Shown here piece after piece: positions 8,489 through 17,652 of a DNA stretch of 64,000 nt. A model generated the notes under the pieces. It saw only the letters and a program-made list of their open reading frames with translations. It did no database searches and had not been told where the DNA came from. How positions within the stretch are numbered: position 1 is the stretch's first letter; each line of letters begins with the position of its first letter. The position numbers and the translations under genes are program-made. The stretch comes from CAG-557 sp045540315 (GTDB lineage: Bacteria; Bacillota; Clostridia; Oscillospirales; Acutalibacteraceae): the NCBI GenBank assembly GCA_045540315.1, contig JAZQHA010000038.1:42939-106938 (forward strand), written 5' to 3'.

Positions 8489-11400
8489 ATGTTATTAAAA
8501 TCTCTTGAGTTACAAGGCTTCAAGACGTTTCCGGAAAAAACAACGCTTACTTTCGACAAGGGGATAACTACGGTAGTTGGACCAAATGGCAGCGGAAAAA
8601 GTAACATCAGTGATGCGATTCGTTGGGTTTTGGGCGAGCAGTCGGTAAAAACATTGCGTTGCTCGAAAATGGAGGACGTAATTTTTAATGGAACCACCGA
8701 GCGTAAGGCAAAAGGCTTTGCGAGTGTTACTCTTACCATAATGAACAACGATAGACGGTTACCGGTTGACGACGATGAGGTGGCAATTACACGCCGATTT
8801 TATCGCTCGGGCGAAAGTGAGTATTTGATAAACAAGAACGAGGTTCGGCTCAAAGATATCCACGAGCTTTTTATGGATACGGGCCTTGGTCGAGATGGTT
8901 ACTCGATGATAAGTCAAGGTAAAATCGATAGCATAGTTGCCTCCAAGAGTGAGGACAGGCGCGAGATTTTTGAAGAAGCTGCTGGGATTTCTCGCTATAG
9001 ATATCGCAAGATAGAGGCGCAAAAAAAACTTGAGCAGACTGAGGAAAATTTAGTGCGATTAAGGGACATCTTCCGTGAGCTTGAGGAGCGCATTGGGCCA
9101 CTTCGTGAGCAGTCGAAGACGGCAAAAGAGTATTTGGAGCTTGCGAATCAGAAAAAATCTATTGAGATAGGCACTTGGCTGTTTACTTTGTCGAAGTCCG
9201 GTGAGAATCTTAACGACTTTGATAACAAAATTGGCATTTCTAGAAGTCAACATGATGAAATTGAGCGTGACTTGGAGGACTTTTCAGCTCAACTAGATGA
9301 GATTTCGAAAAATATTTTGAGACACACAGCGAGCATAGATGAGACTCGACGAGAAATTGCGGCCGCTGAGGAAAGTGCAATTCAAAAAAATGGCGAGATT
9401 TCGGTCTTGCAAAACGATATTTTACATAACAATGAAAATATTCAAAGGTTAGAGCAAGAAATTTCTATCATCGAAGAGAGTTTTCCGCAGGTTGAGCATA
9501 CCGTTGAGGAGAAAAATAATAAAATTGCATTGTTAAAAGCTGTCTACGAGGAAAAAAATGCAGATTTGCAGGCTAGTAAGCAACAGTTAGAAATTTTAGC
9601 GGAAAAAGTAAATTCCTCTGCAATTAGGTCTACTCAGTTAACGGAGCGGTTAACGGAGTTAAATAAAGTGTCCTCTGATTTGCAAGTGAAAGTGTTGACA
9701 GCCACGTCAAATGTTGAGGATTTGACTCGTAGAAAAAGTGAAATAAATCAAAGTATCGCCCTATATCAACCTCAGATTGATGCGCTACAAGAAAAATTCA
9801 CCTCCAGCGATGCAGCTGCTCGAGAGTTATGCGCTCAGGCGGAGGAGTTGGCGTGTAAATTGTCTACCTCAAAAAAAGAGGTGCAAGATTACGAAGACAA
9901 ATGCACTCATTTGCGGCAAAACGTTGATAAATTAAATCTCGATGCTCAGACTCAGGATAGAAAAGTACGCTTGCTGGAGGAACTTGAGAAAAATCTTGAC
10001 GGATTTGCACATAGTGTAAAGTTCATAATGAGGGAAGTTGAAAAAAAGACGATAAGCGGTGTTTTTGGACCTGTTTCGAGGTTAATTCGAGTGCCGGAAA
10101 AGTACGCGATAGCCGTTGAAATAGCGCTTGGCGCTGCGATGCAAAATATCGTCGTTGACACCGAGGAGACTGCAAAACGAGCAGTTTTACTTCTCAAGAA
10201 AAACAACGTCGGTAGAGCAACTTTTTTGCCGGTTAGTACTATTAAAGGAAACGAACTGCAGGAGCGAAACTTAGAGGCAGAGAGTGGCGTATTAGGTTTA
10301 GCGAGCAGGCTTTGCACTTGCGATGAGACATATAAAAATATTTTGAAGAGTTTGCTTGGACGCATTGTAATCGTCGATACGATTGATAATGCTGTAGCCC
10401 TCGCGAAGAAATTTTCGTACAAATTTAGAATAGTGACTCTGGATGGACAAGTACTCAATGCAGGTGGCTCGTTGACTGGTGGAGCATTAAGTAAGAATGC
10501 GGGTCTTTTAAATAGAGCAGGACAAATAAGTAGCCTGAAAAAAGAAGCAGAAGTATTACGAGCTCAGGCGAAAAAAGCTGCGAGTGATTATATTGATGCC
10601 CAAGAAAAATTAGCTCTTGCAAGGGAAACTTTTGCAGAATTTAAGTCAAAAAGTGAGCGCATTCAAAGCGAGTACAATGAAGCAAAATTAGTGAGTCAGC
10701 AAAATTTATTGGAGTTAAACTCGCTGCAGACCATTTATGAGAATTTTAACCAAGAGAAATCTGACGTTGAGCAAAAAATAGAGGTCCTGAAAATAAACGT
10801 CGAGATGACTACTAATGAGCTCGAAAAAGCGCAAGTGGACGTCAAAACTGTAGAGGCGGAATTGCGGAATGTTGGTGACGGTAAAAATGAAATCTTTGAG
10901 CAACGAGAGACACTAAATTCTAAAGTTCATGAGCTACATTTGGAGGTTTTCTCGGCCAAAAAGGACATGGAAACATTAGAGGCAGAGATAAAATCCATTT
11001 TAGAAAATAAATTGGCAAGCGAAGTTAAGCGTGACGAAATGTTATCCCACGTGGAAGCGCAAAAAGTTAAAAATATCGCAATTGAGCAGCAAATTAGCGA
11101 CAAGAAGGCGGAAATAGTCGCTTTGAAAGAGTCGTCGAAAGAGCTTGAGCAAAAAATTTCAACCTTGAGTGATGAAAAAATTAGCTTTGAGAAAAATATA
11201 ACAGAATTGAGAAATTCTGAGCGCTCAAAGCTGAACGAAAAAGAAAAAATTGCGCTTGAATTGGGGCGTCTCGAGGAAAAAAAGGCAAATGTGCAGAAAG
11301 AGTATGATGAAATTATCGCAAAGCTGTGGGATGAATACGAGCTCACACGGCGCGAGGCGATGGCGGCATTTGATGTGGTTGAAAGCACTCCACAAGCGGT

Positions 11401-12055
11401 TCGTCAGCTAAATGACTTGCGGCTTAAAATTAAAAACCTTGGAGTTGTCAATGTGGCCGCAATTGAAGAGTATCAGCAGGTTTCGGAGCGCTATGAGTTT
11501 ATGGGTACTCAAATTAACGATGTTGAGACCTCGAAAAAAGAGCTTTACAGGTTGATAAATGACTTGACCTCGCAAATGAAAACACTTTTTGTTGAGAGAT
11601 TTCAGCAGATAAATGCGAATTTCGGCGAGGTATTTAAGGAGTTGTTTGGCGGAGGAAAGGCTGAACTGAGCTTAACAGATGCATCGGATGTTTTAAGCTC
11701 TGGAATAGACATTTTTGTGCAGCCACCAGGAAAAATAGTGTCCCACTTAGAGTTGCTGTCCGGCGGCGAGAAGGCCCTCGTGGCGATAGCACTATATTTT
11801 GCTATAATGAAGGTTAGTCCGGCGCCATTTTGCGTACTCGATGAGATTGAGGCGGCTCTCGACGAGGTAAACGTCGATCGGTTTGCTGCGTACTTACGAA
11901 AGATGAATCAAAATACGCAATTTATCGTAATTAGCCATCGGCGAGGAACCATGGAGGAGGCTGATGTGTTGTATGGAGTGACGATGCAAAACGAAGGTGT
12001 CTCAAAGCTACTTGAGCTGCGGGCAACTGAAATAGAGAAAAATTTTGTTAGCTAG
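8489..12055 (+). CDS. smc: Chromosome segregation protein SMC
   Basis: A full-length bacterial SMC ATPase of 1188 residues that with ScpA/ScpB extrudes DNA loops and compacts the nucleoid. The N-terminal head has Walker A GPNGSGKSNISDAIRWVLGE at about residues 32-51. Two long coiled coils flank the hinge (~500-670; the FGPVSRLIRVPEKYAIAVEIALG region and GGSLTGGAL). The C-terminal head has the ABC signature LSGGEKALVAIAL and Walker B FCVLDEIEAALDEVN. Lysine- and glutamate-rich arms are normal for the family. It lies between rnc and ftsY. Confidence 0.97.
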   Translation: MLLKSLELQGFKTFPEKTTLTFDKGITTVVGPNGSGKSNISDAIRWVLGEQSVKTLRCSKMEDVIFNGTTERKAKGFASVTLTIMNNDRRLPVDDDEVAITRRFYRSGESEYLINKNEVRLKDIHELFMDTGLGRDGYSMISQGKIDSIVASKSEDRREIFEEAAGISRYRYRKIEAQKKLEQTEENLVRLRDIFRELEERIGPLREQSKTAKEYLELANQKKSIEIGTWLFTLSKSGENLNDFDNKIGISRSQHDEIERDLEDFSAQLDEISKNILRHTASIDETRREIAAAEESAIQKNGEISVLQNDILHNNENIQRLEQEISIIEESFPQVEHTVEEKNNKIALLKAVYEEKNADLQASKQQLEILAEKVNSSAIRSTQLTERLTELNKVSSDLQVKVLTATSNVEDLTRRKSEINQSIALYQPQIDALQEKFTSSDAAARELCAQAEELACKLSTSKKEVQDYEDKCTHLRQNVDKLNLDAQTQDRKVRLLEELEKNLDGFAHSVKFIMREVEKKTISGVFGPVSRLIRVPEKYAIAVEIALGAAMQNIVVDTEETAKRAVLLLKKNNVGRATFLPVSTIKGNELQERNLEAESGVLGLASRLCTCDETYKNILKSLLGRIVIVDTIDNAVALAKKFSYKFRIVTLDGQVLNAGGSLTGGALSKNAGLLNRAGQISSLKKEAEVLRAQAKKAASDYIDAQEKLALARETFAEFKSKSERIQSEYNEAKLVSQQNLLELNSLQTIYENFNQEKSDVEQKIEVLKINVEMTTNELEKAQVDVKTVEAELRNVGDGKNEIFEQRETLNSKVHELHLEVFSAKKDMETLEAEIKSILENKLASEVKRDEMLSHVEAQKVKNIAIEQQISDKKAEIVALKESSKELEQKISTLSDEKISFEKNITELRNSERSKLNEKEKIALELGRLEEKKANVQKEYDEIIAKLWDEYELTRREAMAAFDVVESTPQAVRQLNDLRLKIKNLGVVNVAAIEEYQQVSERYEFMGTQINDVETSKKELYRLINDLTSQMKTLFVERFQQINANFGEVFKELFGGGKAELSLTDASDVLSSGIDIFVQPPGKIVSHLELLSGGEKALVAIALYFAIMKVSPAPFCVLDEIEAALDEVNVDRFAAYLRKMNQNTQFIVISHRRGTMEEADVLYGVTMQNEGVSKLLELRATEIEKNFVS

Positions 12056-12066
12056 GAGATGTGTAT

Positions 12067-12984
12067 ATGGGACTTTTTTCGAAATTTAAAGAAGGTTTGC
12101 GTAAAACAAAAAATAACGTCGTTGGCCAAATAGACTCGATGCTTAAGTCGTTTACCAAAATCGATGAGGACTTATTTTTGGAGCTTGAAGAGTTACTAGT
12201 TTTGGGCGACGTTGGAATGAAAACGGCTCAGAAAATTTGCGAAAACCTTAAAGAAGCGGTCAAAAAACAGGGCATAACGGAGCCAGAAAAAATTTATAGC
12301 TTACTTGAGCAGAACGTTGCTGAGTTACTTTCGGGCGATGAAACCTTAAAGCTTACCACAAAACCATCTATTATTTTGGTCATAGGTGTGAATGGCGTTG
12401 GCAAAACTACTACAATTGGTAAGTTAGCATCGCAGTTCAAGGCCGAGGGTAAAAAAGTGATTCTTGGTGCGGCGGATACATTTAGAGCTGCAGCAATCGA
12501 TCAGCTCGAGATTTGGGCAGAGCGCGCTGGAGTGGACATCGTCAAGCAAAATGAAGGTTCTGACCCGGCCGCGGTAGTTTTTGATACAATCTCTGCTGCA
12601 AAGGCGCGCGACTGCGATGTTATAATTTGCGATACGGCCGGAAGACTCCATAATAAAAAGCACTTGATGGATGAGCTTTCGAAAATACGTCGTGTCATTA
12701 CACGGGAGTTACCGGAAGCTGATGCGGAATTCTTGTTGGTAATGGATGCGACAACGGGACAAAACGCGCTTAACCAGGCAAGAGAGTTTAAAAATGCCAC
12801 AGACTTGACCGGAATCGTCTTGACGAAACTTGATGGGACAGCTCGTGGAGGAGTGGTCTTGGCGCTGAAGGAAGAGCTAGATGTGCCGGTAAAGTACATT
12901 GGAGTGGGAGAGCAGATTGACGATTTGCAGCCTTTTGATGCGCAAAATTTTGCCGCAGCGCTGTTTTCGAGGGAGGACAATTGA
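12067..12984 (+). CDS. ftsY: Signal recognition particle receptor FtsY
   Basis: A 305-residue SRP GTPase that docks ribosome-SRP complexes at the membrane for SecYEG. The N-terminal acidic A domain is absent, as is usual in Firmicutes; the N domain starts MGLFSKFKEGLRKTKNN. GTPase motifs: G1 GVNGVGKTTTIGKLA, the insertion box DTFRAAAIDQLEIWAERAGV, G3 DTAGRLHNKKHLM, G4 TKLDGTARGG. The start ATG 12067 is 8 bases after AGGAG; an in-frame GTG at 12061 is too close to it. Confidence 0.96.
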   Translation: MGLFSKFKEGLRKTKNNVVGQIDSMLKSFTKIDEDLFLELEELLVLGDVGMKTAQKICENLKEAVKKQGITEPEKIYSLLEQNVAELLSGDETLKLTTKPSIILVIGVNGVGKTTTIGKLASQFKAEGKKVILGAADTFRAAAIDQLEIWAERAGVDIVKQNEGSDPAAVVFDTISAAKARDCDVIICDTAGRLHNKKHLMDELSKIRRVITRELPEADAEFLLVMDATTGQNALNQAREFKNATDLTGIVLTKLDGTARGGVVLALKEELDVPVKYIGVGEQIDDLQPFDAQNFAAALFSREDN

Positions 12985-12985
12985 C

Positions 12986-13576
12986 ATGACATTTGTTTTA
13001 GCCAGCAACAATGAGCATAAATTGAAAGAGTTGCAGCGGATGCTTTTGCCACTTGGTCTAAATATAATGAATGCACAGGAGGCAACCGCAAATTTGTTGG
13101 AAGTCGAGGAGACGGGAAGTACCTTTGAGGAAAACGCGCGTATAAAAGCTTTGGCGTTTATGAAGGAAACAGGTTTCACGTCAATTGGCGATGACTCCGG
13201 TTTGATGGTGGATGCGTTAAATGGCGAGCCGGGAATTTACTCTGCCAGGTATGCTGGCGAGGGGGCTTCGAACGAGGAACGTATTGCGAAGCTTTTGCGC
13301 AACATGAAGGATGTTCCGGACGAAAAGCGCACGGCTAAGTTTGTGACGGCGATATGTTGCGCTTTGCCGGATGGTCGTGAAATTACGGTGCGCGGAGAGT
13401 GTCACGGAAAAATTGGCTATGAGCCGCTAGGAGAGAATGGTTTTGGCTACGATCCGGTGTTTATTTCGGAGAGTGGAAAGACTTTTGCGCAGCTGACGCC
13501 GGAGGAAAAAGATAAGATTAGTCACAGAGGCATAGCCTTGCGTAAGTTGAAAAAGGCTCTAGAGGAAATTTTATAA
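12986..13576 (+). CDS. rdgB: XTP/dITP diphosphatase (RdgB/HAM1 family)
   Basis: A 196-residue nucleotide-pool sanitising enzyme that hydrolyses dITP, XTP and ITP to monophosphates. Family blocks: MTFVLASNNEHKLKELQ at the N-terminus, FEENARIKA, GDDSGLMVDALNGEPGIYSARYAG, and GENGFGYDPVFI near the C-terminus. ATG 12986 is preceded by GGGAGG at 12971-12976; an upstream in-frame candidate inside ftsY has no support. It is one base from the end of ftsY, so probably translated from the same message. Confidence 0.95.
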   Translation: MTFVLASNNEHKLKELQRMLLPLGLNIMNAQEATANLLEVEETGSTFEENARIKALAFMKETGFTSIGDDSGLMVDALNGEPGIYSARYAGEGASNEERIAKLLRNMKDVPDEKRTAKFVTAICCALPDGREITVRGECHGKIGYEPLGENGFGYDPVFISESGKTFAQLTPEEKDKISHRGIALRKLKKALEEIL

Positions 13577-13589
13577 AAAGGAGATTTTT

Positions 13590-13886
13590 ATGATTACAAG
13601 TAAGCAACGAGCATTTTTGCGCTCAATGGCCAACACGATGGAAACGATTTTGATTGTAGGGAAGGGCGGCATTAGCGACGAAGTGATTAAGCAAGCCGAT
13701 GAGGCCTTGACTGCGCGCGAGATTTTTAAGGGTAAAGTTTTAGAGACAGCACAAGAGAATTCTCGCGAGATTGCAACGATTTTAGCTGAAAAAACACATG
13801 CGGATATCGTACAAATTATTGGTACCAAGTTTGTTTTGTATCGGAGAAATGATGAAAATCCGAGATTAATTTTGCCGAAAAAGTAA
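13590..13886 (+). CDS. yhbY: CRM-domain RNA-binding protein YhbY
   Basis: A 98-residue protein made of a single CRM domain associated with pre-50S ribosomal particles. The signature is MITSKQRAFLRSMANTMETILIVGKGGIS, with the GxxG-type loop GKGG, and the C-terminal IVQIIGTKFVLYRR strand. RBS AAAAGGAG precedes ATG 13590. In many Firmicutes yhbY is followed by nadD and then yqeK-rsfS. Here nadD is not between yhbY and yqeK; the 92-base gap contains no ORF. Confidence 0.93.
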   Translation: MITSKQRAFLRSMANTMETILIVGKGGISDEVIKQADEALTAREIFKGKVLETAQENSREIATILAEKTHADIVQIIGTKFVLYRRNDENPRLILPKK

Positions 13887-13978
13887 ATAATAAGCCTTGG
13901 AAAATTGAGATTTGTATAGCAGAATGACGAAGTAGGGTAAGAGGCTGGTTCGGGTGTAAACTTTGAGAGGTAAAAATT

Positions 13979-14539
13979 ATGGAGATGTACAAGAAAATTC
14001 TACGAGAACGACTGAGCGAGAAAAGATATCAGCATAGCTTGAATGTCGCTGAGATGGCAATTTACTTGGCAAAAAAATATGGTGCTGACGTCGAAAAAGC
14101 GGAGCTAGCAGGCCTTTTGCACGACATAACCAAGCAAACCGACGAACAAGAGCAGTTGCAACTTTTGCATGAGGCTGGTCTTAAGTTAACTTCACTCGAG
14201 GCTGAGAACAAAAAACTTTGGCACGCGATTTCTGGTGCAGCGTACTTGAAAAACAAGTTAAATATCGACGACACAGACATCTTAAATGCAGTTCGATATC
14301 ACACGACCGGACGAGTCGGGATGTCGCTACTTGAGAAAGTGGTTTTTTTGGCCGATATGATTTCGGACGACAGAACTTTTGCTGGGGTCGAAGAGGTGAA
14401 AATTCTGGCGGAGCAGAGTCTCGACAAGGCGCTATGCTTATCGGCGATTTTGTCGATTGAATGGTTACTCGAGAAAAAAGCCGCGATTGCACCGGACACG
14501 CTGGGATTATATAATGAAACGGTGAAGTTTTTTATTTAA
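13979..14539 (+). CDS. yqeK: HD-domain hydrolase YqeK (probable Ap4A hydrolase)
   Basis: A 186-residue HD-superfamily phosphohydrolase. Metal ligands appear in RYQHSLNVAEMAIYLAKKYG, LAGLLHDITK (HD), HAISGAAYL and VRYHTTGR. YqeK proteins have been shown to split diadenosine tetraphosphate symmetrically. The start is ATG 13979 with GAGAGG upstream; a second ATG at 13985 is possible. It is followed by rsfS with a 3-base gap to the longest possible start, so the pair is likely cotranscribed. Confidence 0.92.
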   Translation: MEMYKKILRERLSEKRYQHSLNVAEMAIYLAKKYGADVEKAELAGLLHDITKQTDEQEQLQLLHEAGLKLTSLEAENKKLWHAISGAAYLKNKLNIDDTDILNAVRYHTTGRVGMSLLEKVVFLADMISDDRTFAGVEEVKILAEQSLDKALCLSAILSIEWLLEKKAAIAPDTLGLYNETVKFFI

Positions 14540-14551
14540 GAGGTGTTTTTT

Positions 14552-14875
14552 ATGACGTCAATTGAGTTAGCGAAAAAGTGTGAGGAAGTCCTCGAGAACA
14601 AGAAGGGCCTGGATATAAAACTGATAAAGACCGATGTGGATAACGTTTTGGCCGATTACATTGTTATCGCCACGGGCACGAGTAGCACGCACATTAAGGC
14701 CTTGGCCGATGAGGTAGAGTTTCAGCTAAAAGAGCTTGATATTTTGCCGCATCACATCGAGGGGCATCGCTCAAACACGTGGATTTTGCTCGACTACACC
14801 GATGTGATTGTGCATGTTTTTTCCGACGAGTCGCGCAAGTACTATAACATTTATGGTGAGGCAACAGAACAATAA
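14552..14875 (+). CDS. rsfS: Ribosomal silencing factor RsfS
   Basis: A 107-residue protein of the RsfS/Iojap/DUF143 family that binds L14 and blocks subunit joining during starvation or assembly. Family motifs: DIKLIKTDVDNVLADYIVIATGTSSTHIKALADEV, HHIEGHRSNTWILLDYTDVIVHVF and the C-terminal YYNIY. ATG 14552 is used because AGAGGTG lies upstream; the in-frame GTG at 14543 overlaps that RBS. It directly follows yqeK. The repeat element at 14883 begins 8 bases after its stop codon. Confidence 0.95.
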   Translation: MTSIELAKKCEEVLENKKGLDIKLIKTDVDNVLADYIVIATGTSSTHIKALADEVEFQLKELDILPHHIEGHRSNTWILLDYTDVIVHVFSDESRKYYNIYGEATEQ

Positions 14876-14882
14876 TCTGGAT

Positions 14883-15064
14883 GAGTGCCTTAGCCCGCGC
14901 TCGCGCCGCGAGGCGCCGAAGGCTCCGAAGGAGCCTTCGGCCAGACAAAAGAGCAACGAAGTTGGGCTTTTGTCCACAACGAAAATAAATAAATATTTAT
15001 TTTCGTTGGCCTCGCGGCCGGCGCGGCTAGACTGAAATAAAGATGTCAAAAAAGGATGGCACTC
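14883..15064. repeat. Four-way-junction repeat, copy 2 (full element with outer inverted repeats)
   Basis: Outer inverted repeats GAGTGCC (14883-14889) and GGCACTC (15058-15064) bound the element. The core at about 14901-15030 has outer stem GCGCCGCGAGGC / GCCTCGCGGCCGGCGC, extended by TTAGCC / GGCTAG. Inside are three hairpins: CCGAAGGCTCC-gaa-GGAGCCTTCGG; GACAAAAG..GCAAC-gaa-GTTG..CTTTTGTC; and AACGAAAATAAAT with its complement. It fills the rsfS-leuS gap almost entirely. Confidence 0.9.
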
Positions 15065-15097
15065 TTATAAATTTGAGAGAATGCGGGGAGAAAAATA

Positions 15098-17497
15098 ATG
15101 AAATATAATCATATCGAACTCGAGAAAAAATGGCAAAAGGAATGGGAAGAAAGCGGAGTTTTTCACGCTGATAATAATGACAAAAGTAAGGAAAAATTTT
15201 TTGCGCTGGTTGAATTTCCATATCCTTCGGGAAATGGCCTACACGTGGGGCATCCTCGGGGTTACACTGCGGTGGATATTATCGCGAGAAAAAGGCGTAT
15301 GCAAGGATACAATGTGTTGTTCCCTATTGGCTGGGATGCTTTTGGTTTGCCGGCAGAGAATTTTGCTATAAAAAATCACGTACATCCGGCAAGTATAACG
15401 CAGAAGAACATTGCGAACTTTAAGAACCAGTTAAAGTCGTTGGGGCTTTCATTCGATTGGAGTCGCGAAATTGACACAACGGATCCAGCGTACTACAAAT
15501 GGACCCAGTGGATTTTCTTACAACTTTTTAAGCATGGTTTGGCTTATAAGAAAGAAATGGCTGTTAATTTTTGTACCTCGTGCAAGTGCGTGCTGGCCAA
15601 CGAGGAGGTTGTTGGTGGAGTATGTGAGCGATGTGGCAGCGAGGTCGTTCGTAAGGTAAAGTCGCAGTGGATGCTGAAAATCACAGAGTACGCACAGCGA
15701 TTAATTGACGACTTGGACTTGGTAGACTATCCAGAGCGAGTAAAGGCTCAGCAAAAAAACTGGATTGGTCGTTCTGAGGGAGCCTTAGTGCATTTTGGCA
15801 CGACGCTAGGTGAGGAGATAACAGTTTACACAACGCGGCCTGACACGATTTACGGTGCTACATATATGGTAATTTCGCCGGAGCATCCGATTCTTGAGAA
15901 GTGGCAAGATAAAATTGACAATATTGACGAAGTTAAAGCGTATCAAGAAAATGCAGCGAAGAAATCAGAGTTTGAGCGTACGCAACTCGCTAAGGATAAA
16001 ACAGGAGTAAAGCTAGAGGGTGTTTTTGCGCTCAATCCGGTCAACGATGTGCAAATTCCGATATTTATTTCGGATTATGTGTTAACCTCATACGGCACTG
16101 GAGCGATTATGGCGGTTCCTGCACACGATGAGCGCGACTATGAATTTGCGAAGAAGTTCTCATTGCCGATTGTAGAGGTTGTCGCTGGGGGAGACGTAGA
16201 AAAAGAGGCCTTCACCGACTGTCAAAGCGGAATCATGGTCAACTCAGGAATGCTAGATGGCCTAAGTGTGGCGCAGGCAAAAGAAAAAATTATCACTTGG
16301 CTTAAAGAAAATAAAAAAGGTGAGGCAAAGGTCAACTACAAGCTACGCGACTGGATTTTCTCGCGGCAAAGATACTGGGGCGAGCCGATTCCGATTGTTC
16401 ATTGTGAACAGTGTGGCTATGTACCCGTACCGGAGTCGGAGTTGCCGTTGAAGTTGCCGAATGTGGAGTCCTATGAGCCCACGACAACTGGTGAGTCGCC
16501 ACTTGCAAATATAGAAAGCTTTGTAAACACGACTTGTCCGCAGTGTGGTGCCCCCGCCAAGAGGGAAACCGATACGATGCCACAATGGGCAGGGTCATCG
16601 TGGTACTTTTTGCGCTACACCGATGCATTTAATAAAGAGGCTTTTGCGGACCGTGAGAACCTTAACTATTGGTTGCCGGTTGACTGGTACAATGGCGGCA
16701 TGGAGCACACGACATTGCACTTGTTATATAGTCGTTTTTGGCACAAGTTTTTGTACGACATCGGCCTAGTGCCTACAAAAGAACCTTACTACAAGCGTAC
16801 TAGTCACGGAATGATTTTGGGCGAGAATAATGAGAAAATGAGCAAATCCAAGGGTAACGTGATTAACCCAGACGATATTGTAAATGAGTATGGCGCGGAT
16901 ACGATGCGTCTTTATGAGATGTTCATTGGCGACTACGAGAAGGCCGCACCATGGAGCACTAATGGCATAAAAGGTTGCCGCCGGTTTGTTGAGCGATATT
17001 GGAATTTTCAAAATATTTTGTCGCGTGAAAAAGGCTTGAGAGAAAAACTGGAGACTTCTTTTAACAAGGCGATAAAAAAAGTAACGCAGGACATTGAAGA
17101 GATGAAATTTAACACTGCAATTGCTGCTTTAATGTCGCTGATGAACGAGATATACGAGACGAATGCCATTACGCGAGATGAGCTTAAGATTTTTACGCAA
17201 CTATTAAATCCTTTTGCGCCACACGTTACGGAGGAGCTTTGGAAAAAATTGAACTTGGGCGATGGTTTTGCAAGTGTTTCAGTTTGGCCGGCGTACGATG
17301 AGGCAAAATGCCAAGATTCAACCATAGAAATTGCCATACAAGTTAACGGTAAGCTTCGTTCCAAGTTGGAAATTCCAGTCGATTTAGAGGCTGAGAAAGT
17401 CATTGAGCTGGCTAAAAAAGACCCGAAACTTGAAGGGTTAAACATTATTAAAGAAATATATGTTAAAGGCAAGCTTGTCAATTTTGTGGCAAAATAG
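15098..17497 (+). CDS. leuS: Leucyl-tRNA synthetase
   Basis: A 799-residue class I synthetase charging tRNA-Leu. The HIGH motif appears as HVGH in GNGLHVGHPRGYTAVD near residue 48, and KMSKS is intact at residues 580-584. The CP1 editing domain is present (TTRPDTIYGATYMVISPEHP and GTGAIMAVPAHDERDYEFAKKF), followed by zinc-ribbon-like cysteines CEQCGY and CPQCGAP. Length is typical for bacterial LeuRS. ATG 15098 follows a purine-rich GGGGAGAA. No T-box leader is visible in the upstream gap, which is filled by repeat copy 2. Confidence 0.97.
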   Translation: MKYNHIELEKKWQKEWEESGVFHADNNDKSKEKFFALVEFPYPSGNGLHVGHPRGYTAVDIIARKRRMQGYNVLFPIGWDAFGLPAENFAIKNHVHPASITQKNIANFKNQLKSLGLSFDWSREIDTTDPAYYKWTQWIFLQLFKHGLAYKKEMAVNFCTSCKCVLANEEVVGGVCERCGSEVVRKVKSQWMLKITEYAQRLIDDLDLVDYPERVKAQQKNWIGRSEGALVHFGTTLGEEITVYTTRPDTIYGATYMVISPEHPILEKWQDKIDNIDEVKAYQENAAKKSEFERTQLAKDKTGVKLEGVFALNPVNDVQIPIFISDYVLTSYGTGAIMAVPAHDERDYEFAKKFSLPIVEVVAGGDVEKEAFTDCQSGIMVNSGMLDGLSVAQAKEKIITWLKENKKGEAKVNYKLRDWIFSRQRYWGEPIPIVHCEQCGYVPVPESELPLKLPNVESYEPTTTGESPLANIESFVNTTCPQCGAPAKRETDTMPQWAGSSWYFLRYTDAFNKEAFADRENLNYWLPVDWYNGGMEHTTLHLLYSRFWHKFLYDIGLVPTKEPYYKRTSHGMILGENNEKMSKSKGNVINPDDIVNEYGADTMRLYEMFIGDYEKAAPWSTNGIKGCRRFVERYWNFQNILSREKGLREKLETSFNKAIKKVTQDIEEMKFNTAIAALMSLMNEIYETNAITRDELKIFTQLLNPFAPHVTEELWKKLNLGDGFASVSVWPAYDEAKCQDSTIEIAIQVNGKLRSKLEIPVDLEAEKVIELAKKDPKLEGLNIIKEIYVKGKLVNFVAK

Positions 17498-17543
17498 GGC
17501 AAATCTGTATGTAAACAAAGAGAGCGGTAATCGCAAACGCACA

Positions 17544-17614
17544 GAAGTGAGGCCAATGTGCGCCGCGAGGCGCTCTCGATGTTAAAGTAGCTTGCGCGAT
17601 ATTTGGCCGCTATG
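17544..17614. repeat. Decayed copy of the four-way-junction repeat (probable)
   Basis: Contains the diagnostic GCGCCGCGAGGCGC half at 17560-17573 and short flanking complementarity (GGCCAA..TGCGC with GCGCGA..TTGGCC), but the three inner hairpins and the second GCCTCGCGGCC arm are missing. It sits in the leuS-yebC gap like intact copies elsewhere. Could be chance similarity. Confidence 0.4.
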
Positions 17615-17652
17615 GTAAAATAAAGATAATTTTTACAGAGGAGGTTTTAATA

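Noticed and set aside
14876..15097. T-box leaders before leuS, hisS or aspS
   Set aside because: The gaps upstream of leuS and hisS are filled by the repeat element, and the gap before aspS shows no T-box sequence (AGGGTGGNACCGCG) or specifier-like structure.
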